A stretch of 64,000 bases of DNA from Henricia sp. BOLD:AAB3569 (taxonomy: Eukaryota; Echinodermata; Asteroidea; Spinulosida; Echinasteridae). How positions within the stretch are numbered: the first letter of the stretch is position 1; every line of letters begins with the position of its first letter. The translations under genes were made by a program, and so were the position numbers. The stretch is taken from NCBI GenBank assembly GCA_037783545.1, contig JBBELK010000550.1, forward strand, positions 186,001 to 250,000, read 5' to 3'. Below are positions 35,901 through 47,900 of this stretch, one piece after another. A model generated the notes under the pieces. It was not told the DNA's origin. It saw only the letters and a list, made by a program, of their open reading frames with translations, and did not search any database.

Positions 35901-38900
35901 TTTAAGTATGTTACACAACATACTGGACCAACGGCTTCACATCCCTTCCGAAGGATGAAGCAATTGTGATTGAGTGCCTTGCTCAAGGGCACATGAACCT
36001 ACAACCGTGGTTGCCCGTTAGCTAATAAGACAACATCATCACTACCCTCGTAGGTACCCCGTTTACTCCTGGGTGGAGAGAGGCAATTTATGGCAAAGTG
36101 CCTTGCTCAAGGGCACACACCATGAAAGTGATTTAGAATTTAACCCACCAAATTACAAATGAACCTATGTAGAATAGTTTATATAGCCTACTCTGCTTGT
36201 TAAGAGGCTGCCTTGATTAAAGAGGCCACCTGAACCTGTTTATAGTGGCCACCCGTGCTTGGTCCCAAATAACATGCGCATAATGCATATGAAACCCTTG
36301 TATAATGGCCACCTGTTTATAGTGGCCAGTTTTTCACGGTCCCGAGGGTGGCCACTATATACAAGTTTCATTGTACATGACCTTTGGATTCTTGCGCGGT
36401 TGCCTTCAAAAGGAGGCTAGACATACAAATGTGTTTTACAATGAATATCAGTACGTCTCGCTGTTTGGCCCAAATGGCGGCTCCGTGCAAACAGCGAGTG
36501 GCCCAACAAAGGGTATCCCCCAAAAATCTCTAGATTAAACCTGGCAACCTTAGAATTTATATTTCCCCGTATCCTGATGGAGAATCCTCTTCAATTAAAT
36601 AAAACCAGTCTTTACTGCATCATAATCAGTCAAGCGAATCAAGTAGTTATGTAATTGTTGGTGCAGCAAAGTCACACCCTACAACAAATCACTCCTATAG
36701 TTGAGAGCTGACCTTGCTTTACTAAAAATGACATAACATTTTGATTCACTTGACTGATTTTGATGCAATAAAGGCTATTGTTCATGTAAGAAGACTCCCT
36801 ATATCAATCAGGATCTGGGGAAACAGATTAAGAGGTTACCAGGTTTGCCCAGACAACCTAGTATATTTCCTCGGAATTTGGTCAACGACTAATGACAACG
36901 AAGTGAAAGTATCTTACGCTTTTTACCGACGGGGGCAGGAATTTGCACAGAATACCGACCGACCTTCTCGTTAATTGTGATCCAGCGTCTATCATTATCA
37001 TCCTCATTCGTGCGTTTACAAGGAGCTGGAAAAGACGTTAAAAAGGTTAAAATTAATGTAACGCAGTTTATACTCTCAGCGAAAGATGTGGCTTAGAGAT
37101 CACTCAAACGTTTCCAAGGAACACCTACTGATTTTGATACAGTACGTGTATCTATTTTTTCAACTTGCTGGATATTATATAAGATGATAATATCTTGTAA
37201 TCGGTTTATTCACAAAATGGGCCATGGACCAATAAACATATTTGCCTTAAAAATTTTTTTGTAATTATTACTTTTTAAAAAATGTGTGAAGATATCAGCG
37301 ATATCTTTAGCAACATTTTTAATTCAGTTTCGAAAACCCAACAAAATGAGGTTTTCTAGGAGCCATTACAGGTATCTTCATGCTTCACTGCACCGCACAT
37401 AAAATTATACGGGGACTCAAGGGGGAGAGTCCGGAAGTGCTATACACCGGGGCTATTTCTCCGTCAGGCCATTGGTTGCAAACAGTTTGTTGTTTACATT
37501 ATGTCACTGGGAAAAAAATAGGATGATTGGAGCTTGGCTAGAAGCCCATATTTCCCAGGGTCGTACTGAAGGTGACTATGCAAGCTCCAACAGGGGGCTC
37601 GATTGAAGATTACATAGAGTTTGAGTGGGCGAAATTGGTCAAAATATGTTTTAATAAACAATTATACAAATTACTTCTAAAAGCACCCCGTTTTTCCAAA
37701 AGCGCCCCAAGGTATGTCTGAGGGATATCAAACGTATTTTGGCGCACCGAGCGAAGGCATCAGTTTTCCTGGTCCATGGTCAATCCAAATTGTCTTTTCG
37801 CAACCACAACCAGAAATATGTTTCTGAGTTCCGACGTACTGCGGAATCAACCAATGGTTAGCTTTTGTCATCGGCAACCGAGGTCGTTCATTGGTTGATT
37901 TGGTAATTACGTCAGAAACGTGTATCTGGTTATGCTCGCGAAAACATGCCCCATATTCGTCAACAGAGGGCGCTCATCACTTGTTTACGGCGCTCATCAC
38001 TTGTTTACGTGTACGTTTACATATTTCAAATATATATTCTCAGTTCACCTGATAGTGACACGTTCGCAGATATCAGTTTGCCATCCGTGCAGTTTACATA
38101 GCAGTAGAGGCTTTTGTTTCGGAATATTTGGAGATCGTCCGGTGAAAGCATCACAGTTGAGTTTGTTGTTTCATTCGCTTCTGAAGAATTTTGGCATATT
38201 ATCAAAGACTCCCAATCCACGGTGGGTGGCCCAATAGCCCAACCAACTGATCCGTTACATGCAGGGTCAACCGTGCATGTTCCGAATAAAGTGTAGTTGA
38301 CACACTTGTGGGTCAGAAATATCTTGGGATCTTCACCATTTACGCCTGTAAGAAGAACATTAATAAAAGAAAATGTTTAAATAATAATGACAATAATGAA
38401 ATTTGTAAAGCGCACATGTACACTCGGCAAAAGAAGTTCTTGGACACTTGTAAAAGTTCAAATAATTTTTAAAAATAATTCATAAAAAGCACATTATTGT
38501 ATATCAATATGACCACACAATAGTTCTCTACCAGCATGATATGGAGTTAACGCGTGAGCAATCATGCATGGCTGGTTACACGCATTAAACAATAGCAAGT
38601 ACAGTAACAGAAAATTGCAAGAAATGGAGCATTCAGTTATTCAATTGTGAAACAGTTTATGTGGCATAATGATCCATTGAAAGAAAAAAGCAGTATGTTT
38701 CTTTGCTGGGGGTTCATTATTGAACAAATCCCGTGCACATTGTCAAGTCAAAATTAAATGCCATTTTGAAAAGAAGAGGAAATTATCCATCTTGGATGCA
38801 TCATTATTCCACTGGAATTGTTAACAAAATTTAGGCCTGCAGGATGGACATGATTATTAGCATTTGAATGCTCCATTTCTTGCAATTTTCTGTTACTGTA

Positions 38901-41900
38901 CTTGCTATTGTTCAATGCGTGTAACCAGCCATGCATGATTGCTCACGCGTTAACTCCATATCATGCTGGTAGAGAACTATTGTGTGGTCATATTGATATA
39001 CAATAATGTGCTTTTTATGAATTATTTTTAAAAATTATTTGAACTTTTACCAGTGTCCAAGAACTTCTTTTGCCGAGTGTATATCCACCCTGCAGGGTGC
39101 TCAAGGCGCTGCAGTAAACAACAAGTAATTAATTCTTGAAAATTTACGACATCAAGTAAGTCTTTAGAAGTGATTTGAACCTAGTTGTACAGTGGCATGA
39201 TCTGAGTTCAAGTGACAATGAACTCCAAAGTCGAGGAGCTGCAACAGAAAAAGATCTGGCGCCCCAAGTTCGTTTATAATTTGGTTCCTTGAGAAGCTGC
39301 TGTTACTTTTTCTTATTATTCTTATTCTTTATTCGGCCAAACAGACATGTACAATTATACAACTTTACCATGACGGCCAGGATCAACAAAAGTATACAAG
39401 ACACTGTAACCTAGTAAAAGGCCTGCTGACCCACTCACAGCAAAGTACAAATAATAAAATAAAATAAATAGTTTGGATATAGGGTAAATACACTGAACAA
39501 AATTATAAACGCCCCATGTGACACTTTGAAACATTTATTAGCCTTAGGGGTTGCAAAATATATTAAATCATACAACATTCATTTTGTTGTTCAATATGCT
39601 ACATATTACTGTCCGTTAGAATAACCAATTTATACAATTATCAGACATTATCAGCTCATTTAGGGCCGCCCATTTCATGTTACCTAAATAATTTACATGG
39701 GGCGTTTATATTTTTGCTCAGTGTATAAACAAATTCAAAATTAAAGCTCATACAGAACCAAGTTATATACAGTAACAATTAACACAAATCTAACTCTGCA
39801 AAATGTGGGAAAAATAAATAAATATGACAAATAATTTAAATGAAAGACATCCACAAAAATATTGCACTAAATATAGGTGTAGGAAAAGAAAAAAAACAGT
39901 GACAGGGACAGGGACAAAAACAAAAACAGGGACACATAAATGATAATGATCGAAGAGTTCTTGCTGGAGAATATTCATGTAGTAGTTCCTTAATGTAGTG
40001 GGGAGCCTTGTTGAGAGCTTTGTGGACCAGAAGCATGAGTTTGAAGACAATCCTTTGGGAGACAGGAAGCCAGCAAGATATGTGATTGAGGGACTCTCTT
40101 TGCTGCCCTTATTAAAGGAGCGCGTTCACATTTTTCCAGAAATTATTTTAACCTGTAAGAATCATATAAAACACCTCCCCAAAATACTGGATGTGGAAGC
40201 AAACAGGTTGGTGTAATTACTGCACTGCTTTATGGAACCAGAGTTTACAAGACATTGGTGTTTTTTTTTTACGATATCCTTGAAAATTTACGGATTGAGA
40301 ACGCGAAATTTCAGAATGGTAAAGAGAAAAATATGACAAAAGATATACAAATCTCAACACCCATGGGGAAAAATGTGATATGAACACCTCCTTTATAACA
40401 CGTTCTTCTCTCTTTTGTTAATGCACCAACCCACTAAAACCTGCAAGAGATTTCTTTAACATTTCTTTGATGTTTCAGACACAATGGGGGGGAGGGGGTG
40501 GGGGGGGGGGGGGGGGGGCGGGATGAGGGGGGCAATGGGAGGGGTTTGTACCCTCCGTAACATTATTGTGCACCAGAGGCAAAGTAAAAAAACCAGTGGC
40601 AGACAACCCAAAATCATTCCACGGGTATTTTAAATACATAACCATTTTCTGTGGTTCGGGTTCGAATCCTGTCCGGGTTAATAATTATGTGTATTGAGGT
40701 TTTCCTCTCACGTCTAAAATTAAACTCTTCAAAAAAAGTTCGGAAACTCAAGTTTGACTAACTAATTCTCTCTTGTTGCCAAATCATTTCCCTTGAATCA
40801 GGTATTATTGGAAAGCCCTGTTATTTGTTATGATTAAGCAATCGGGGGATGTGCAGCACAGCTAAATACGGGAGTGGATGTAAAGTGAAATGTCACAAAA
40901 TCCATTGCTATTGTCAAAAGGTGCATTGACACATTCCCATCCCCCAAGCAAAAGGGGAATGCACTGTATGACAATAGCAGTGAATTTTGTGGCATTTTAA
41001 TTTACACTATATCCCCATATTCAGTTGTGCTGTACGTCCCCCAGTTGCTTAATCGTAACAAATGACACATCAGTGTAAAGAGGAAAAACGGGGCTTTCCA
41101 GTGAAACCAAATTCAAGGAAAATGACTCGGTAACACGAGAGAAATTGTCAATCAAACTTGAGTTTCTGAACTTTTCTTTTTTCACAGGAGTTTATATACA
41201 TTTCTTCCTCATCTTTTCTCAAAGACTAATGGGTAATTCCCAAAATTAGGGGTCCAAAAGTGTGACATGCTTTTTAAGATTTCCAAGTGTTTTTAATGAT
41301 TGAAAGTGGTTTCCCAGTAGAAAATAATAATTTTTATTTCAACAAATGCCACTCAAATTTAATGTTTGTGTGTAGATATGGCACCAAGGTTAATGCAAAC
41401 TCATTATACAGCTAATTTTCATTGGCGTAGGTAACCCGGGACACCAAACTCCTATTCAATACCATGGAACAAATTATAAGCCTTTATGGTTATTTGTTTT
41501 GAATATTTTTCAGGAATCGGAGAACAAAATATTGAAGAAACTGATGCTGCCCCCTATAATCACAGGCAACAGTCCATTACTGAGAATTTGTGATCATGAG
41601 TGGTGATTTATGAAGCAGAGAGTGTTGTACGTAACTGGGACACCAAACATTTTGGACCCCTAATTTGGGGAATTACCCTAATACGTAAAATTGGCTTGGT
41701 GTCACCAGTTTATTTCAATTAGCTTTTTGTGTGTTTCGCATGAGCAGCGTCTGGTGTACTGACGTCTCTCCTTTCACATGCACACTTAGTATCCCCTCGA
41801 CCAGACTAAATGTTTGTTGCTATGTGGTGCACGCGGCAGGTGTGAAGTACAGAATCAATACCGTGCTCACCGTAGGAGAGAATGGCATAAAGCAACCAGA

Positions 41901-44900
41901 CTGTAGGCAATGGCGAGCACCACGTAGAAACAACAGCATGTGACTGTCTAAACCGCACCTCCATTTAAAAGTGAGAATTTCGAGGCGCCAGCCATTATGA
42001 AAATGTTACACGCAAAAGACTTTTTTTTTTCTTCAACAAATTAATTTTGTAGTGAGTAGAACTGTAATGACATACGATAATAACGAACTCAATTGACACG
42101 TACAATTCCCAAGTAGCGCCGGTCACAAAAGCTATGGCATATGGGTCTGTCCACAGTAATGGGGTACATTTCTGTAACATTCAAGATCTTAGGTCCCAGT
42201 TCACTTCAAATTTCTTAATTTTATCTTTAAATTATCAAGCTAAACTAAGCAAATAACTTTTTCACCAAGGAGTAAGAAAAATAGTCCTACAACATACATT
42301 TGTGAAAACCCCGTGCACAAATTTTCCTATTACGCATGTAACAAAGACGGAAAAAAATGTCACAAAAGTGTCTGTCCACGTTACATACGTAATAGGAAAA
42401 TTTGTACACAAGCTTTTCAAAAATGTATGTTGTGCCAGCAATTTCTTAACTTTTTGGGCAAAAGTTATCTCCTGAGAACAAAACAAGGACATTTCTTTAA
42501 TTCTGAGATAAACTAAAGACATCTGAAAGGAATTATTGACTTATTTTTCAAATGTACCCCATTACTGTGGACAGACCCACATACATTTTCCTAAACTACC
42601 TTTTACAAAATAGTGTGGCGTCAGTTGCCGTGGTACTTTGGTCTAAACATTCGCTGGTAATCTGAAACGCCCATTGGTAATGTGCAGGGAAACAGTCCAC
42701 TGGTTTTGGTGACGTAGACTCAGTAACCTTGGCAACACAAATTCTCGAAGACTTTTGCGTTTTGCGTCGACCATAATGTCATAACATATGAAGCGGGTAA
42801 TTTATAATTTAATTGTACTGTTAATATGTTCCACGGCTCATTAAACCATGAGCCAGCCTTGGCAATTTAAACAAATTATTATAAATAAATGAGACACACC
42901 TATCACGCAAATGTGCTGCCAGCGTCGTTTTGTGGTTTCAAGGCTTAAACTGAACCTAATTAATGCACTTGAATTGGGCATATACATTGCATGCATGCGG
43001 TAATGAATGGTATTGTCTATTCTCTTCAACGTGTCATTGTACTATACTACGTGTAAAAAAAACACACACAAAAAACATGTCCTACTTTTTATCTTGAATA
43101 ACTTTATATTTTTTTTTCAATTTTGCTGCCAGTGTCGTTTTGTGGTTTCAAAGTTTGACTTAAACCTATTGCACTTTTATCCTTTAAGGACAAAGTTTTT
43201 GGAAGGCAATAGAAACAGCTCTGAGAACAATCAAAGTGTTATGTCAATCTGGTTTGAGCAGCTTTAATTCAACGCAATTCACACCACTAGCGATATATCA
43301 AGCAAATATGATTCCTTTATCAGCTATTAGTTTCCGGCCGCAGCGGACCCGCGAAACTTTGCAACAATTAAGCAAAATAATTAAGCATGCAACAATATTT
43401 ATCAGCTATTAGTTTTCCGGCCGCAGCGGGCACGCGAAACTTTGCAACAATTAAGCAAAATAATTAAGCATGAATAATTATTTATCAGGTATTAGTTTCC
43501 AGGCGCAGCGGGCACGCGAAACTTTGCAACAATTTTAAGCAAAACCAAACAATACAATAAATAAATCATATACAAAGTCGTGTATGATGTCCATTATTTG
43601 CGCAATCGTAAACAATAACAGCAAAATATACTAAGTGATAAAACTACACAAGGAATCAGGCGTCAATTAAATAAAGATAAAAAGCAAAGGTCAGAATTCC
43701 CTTAAGAGATCCACCCTGGTGAAAGGGGGACCGGGAAGGCGGTGGGCGTTTTCTAGAAGACCGAGCAAAGTGATGTTGAACGCTAGCTGCTCAAACGAAA
43801 GTGAAGAATGCTTCATCAGGGCCGATCCCTTCGCCCCCAAATTCGAATGATATTAATGACTTTAATTAATCAAACTTCACACCACCATCGACAAAAGCCA
43901 GGCCCCCAGACTTGCTAGCGCCAGGATCCAAACTAATGGAATGGTATATTGTCTATTCTCTTCAACGTGTCATTGTACTATACTACGTGTCAAAAAAACA
44001 CACACAAAAAACATGTCCTACTTTTTATCTTGAATAACTTTATATTTTTTTTTCAATTTTGCTGCCAGTGTCGTTTTGTGGTTTCAAAGTTTGACTTAAA
44101 CCTATTGCACTTTTATCCTTTAAGGACAAAGTTTTTGGAAGGCAATAGAAACAGCTCTGAGAACAATCAAAGTGTTATGTCAATCTGGTTTGAGCAGCTT
44201 TAATTCAACGCAATTCACACCACTAGCGATATATCAAGCAAATATGATTCCTTTATCAGCTATTAGTTTCCGGCCGCAGCGGACCCGCGAAACTTTGCAA
44301 CAATTAAGCAAAATAATTAAGCATGCAACAATATTTATCAGCTATTAGTTTTCCGGCCGCAGCGGGCACGCGAAACTTTGCAACAATTAAGCAAAATAAT
44401 TAAGCATGAATAATTATTTATCAGGTATTAGTTTCCAGGCGCAGCGGGCACGCGAAACTTTGCAACAATTTTAAGCAAAACCAAACAATACAATAAATAA
44501 ATCATATACAAAGTCGTGTATGATGTCCATTATTTGCGCAATCGTAAACAATAACAGCAAAATATACTAAGTGATAAAACTACACAAGGAATCAGGCGTC
44601 AATTAAATAAAGATAAAAAGCAAAGGTCAGAATTCCCTTAAGAGATCCACCCTGGTGAAAGGGGGACCGGGAAGGCGGTGGGCGTTTTCTAGAAGACCGA
44701 GCAAAGTGATGTTGAACGCTAGCTGCTCAAACGAAAGTGAAGAATGCTTCATCAGGGCCGATCCCTTCGCCCCCAAATTCGAATGATATTAATGACTTTA
44801 ATTAATCAAACTTCACACCACCATCGACAAAAGCCAGGCCCCCAGACTTGCTAGCGCCAGGATCCAAACTAATGGAATGGTATATTGTCTATTCTCTTCA

Positions 44901-47900
44901 ACGTGTCATTGTACTATATATACTACGCGTAAGTTATCTTGAATAACTTTATTATTTTTTAACGGATTTAAACCAAAATTTAACATCATGTAAACAAGGC
45001 CCGACAAATTTCCCTGAGTGAGTTTCATCAGTTTTGTCAAAGAGGTTGAGATTTAAACGCCATACGGAAAAAACCCTAAATTTGAGAATTTGCTACTTTC
45101 GACTTGGCATCCGCCATTGTCAAGAAAATTGTTTCTGTCCGAGGTCCCTTTGTACCTCTTGATAAATAGACCGATCCAGTAAGCTCCGCCCATTCAGAAA
45201 TTGCCTAGCAACATACCACACCTGTGAGACACGTGTGCAGTAGAGTCGCGTGGCCGTGCCGTGCGTCAGCGTCAGCGCTCTGGTTAGCGCGTATTGAAAC
45301 ACGCACACGCACACAGAAACTGCACGCTCGAAAGCAAAATGTGCACTTAAGACGGTATCCGGTCGTGTGCGTGCACGTACAACACGCCTGCAATACGCGT
45401 AACGCGCGCGGTCGAACAAAAACATTTCGACACACATCTAGAACGCAGTGAATGCACAACAAAGCAAAACGACAAGCTAATTTTTGTGAGTTTTTCCGTT
45501 AAAACAAAAACACATTTATGAAGGGATTAAAAGTAGGTTAGGATAGTCTTATACAATCCGTTTTAAACTGGCTAGGGTCCTCTTCGCTGATAAAAATGAT
45601 GTTTATGGTGTTTTTGTGTCACTCGTGCTGCATTTCGCCGTAGCTAGCTCTGTGCACAAAATTTGAGGACTCAGGTAACCAAAATGGACATCCACATTTT
45701 GGTTACCTCAACCTGAGGCTGTGATTGGTCAATTCCAAAATGGGCGGAGCTTACTGGATCGGTCTATTGCGGGAAATGATCGAGATGGTTTGCCTGACAT
45801 TTGGAGTGATGCCGCCTTTTCTCAGAAGCTTTCGGCTCAGCACACACATCGTCTCCTGCGACGTATTGACATTGAAAAAACCCAAGTTCAAGTCGAAAGG
45901 AGCGAAATCTGAAATTGACACCTTCTCGTGAAATCGGCTGCATGTCATGCATTTCAATCAAGTATCAGGTCTCGCCAGTTAGAACAAATGGTCATCTAAC
46001 CACTGAGACCTTTTAAATCAAGTATCATGTCTCGCCATGCAGTTAGATCAAGTGGTCATCTAACCACCGAGACCTGGGCATGTATTTAAATCAGGTATCA
46101 GGTCTAGCTAGTTAGAACACATGGTCATCTAAGTAAGTTGTTCCCTGATAAACTCATGCTGTACAAATGTAGGTCATACGCTGCCGAAGGCAATGGCTCT
46201 ACACTACAAACCACTGAACTGTGTCCCTGTGCTTTTGCAATGGTACTTTTTCCCGACGGCCATGATGTTTAGAGCCAATTGCCGTGGCAACACGTCACAC
46301 TTGGGCTGTCTATTGAAAATGATACGCTTGGCGCAATCAGTATAAAAACGTTGACACCCGCGAAGTTCAGAAATTGCACTTTTTGCCCCATGACTTTTAT
46401 TTGAATAAATATCTCATTTGACAAGCCACAATTATTTTCAAGGTAGGAACCGACCCTTAGCGTACACTTACAATAGGTACACGTACCATCTAACTAGACC
46501 GCACTAATTAAATCGATATTTTCAATGAAGTGTAAGCCTACTAGCCAAGAAGTAATGTCCCTGGTCAAAACTGACCTTATTAGAAATTTCAAGGGATAAT
46601 TATTTAAGGCAATTCGTAGCGGCCTTACTCCAAATCGATTTTCCCACTGTAGGGCAAAATGTCAGAAGTTTCACGAATTACTATAGTAGATAAAGAAAAT
46701 ACAAACATTAAATGTTGTCACTTGATGTAGTTACTGAACGATTTGCTGATTGGTGGATCTTATACAATCGCTAATTAACCCGTTGAACCCTAAATGTCAC
46801 ATTTGTGACTTCCCTGTGAACAAGGAATAACCCGATGAGCCACTATTGTGGGTTTTAAGTGACGTCTTCATAACCGGTGTCATTGTGCATAAATAATTTA
46901 TGGTTCAAAGGGTTAAAGGAGTGTGACCAGATCACTTTTTTTTACCCATAACTCCCCGGGACTTACCTTATGGGTCAAGAGATTTTTATATCGTAACATC
47001 CGTTATATTTTTCTGATTACGAAACTGAAACTCCCGCGCTTCTAGGCCGCATATTTCCGAGGATATCGTCGAAAATCCACCGATTATTTGTAAACTAATT
47101 TTCCAGTATCAACGTTTATCCGCTGAAAGCATACTCGATAGTTTTGTTAAATTTTTTACTGGAAATTGCGAATGTTTTCGGATTTTTGGGACATGGGAGG
47201 TGTGTATGGGAGTTACTTGATAATATTGGTAAGTTACATCGAAAACTATTTTCCAGAAACTCTGGTCACGCTCCTTTAAGGTTAGTCCTGTATAATTTCC
47301 AATATTTTAATATTCGATTACTCGGTTTTATTTTTCGAATACTCGTATTGGATACACGACATGAGTAGCGTGGTAGAGTTAACTAAACTCTCTCGTGCTT
47401 GTCCTCCAGGAGGAAGCAAATAATTATTCATCAGCGTTTCAGCACGCGCGCAAAATTAGCTTTTTGCGTGTAACATTCGCATAATGGCTAGCGCCTCGAA
47501 TTCTTCACTTTCAAAAGGAGGTGCATGCAGTTTAGAAAGTCACACACTACGCTGTTGTTGCTACGTGGTGCATGCCATTGCCTTGTAACCAACAGTCTGG
47601 TTGCTTTATACCATTCTCTCATACGGTGAACACGGTATTGGTTCTGTACTTCACAGTCATGTGGATACTGGTCACAGGACATTGGTTTTAACGTTTAATC
47701 TTTTTTACATATGTACATGTACATGTATATACTGGTCAAGTGTTTATGTGGCGAAGGAAGTATACGTCAGTATACATGACGCTATATATGTTAAACGTGC
47801 ACTGAGGCTAATCTATGCTATACAATAAAAAAAAAAATTTCGCCCAGCATTCTTATTTACTGGTAAATGCCATTATTATGTACCATCGCACGCGTAACTA

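Noticed and set aside
43790-43850. Hammerhead ribozyme, because CTGATGA occurs on the minus strand of the 936-bp unit
   Set aside because: The CTGATGA is not followed by a stem II and GAAA, and no stem I/III pairing was found around it.
43007-44203. Two 84-86-codon frames in the tandem units as a duplicated small gene
   Set aside because: Low-complexity Phe-rich peptide, frame differs at the start, no splice or family evidence; it recurs only because the DNA is duplicated.
45120-45462. Arg/Cys-rich frames on both strands
   Set aside because: Overlapping open frames in a GTGTGCG-rich tract; no homology recognised and no splice context.
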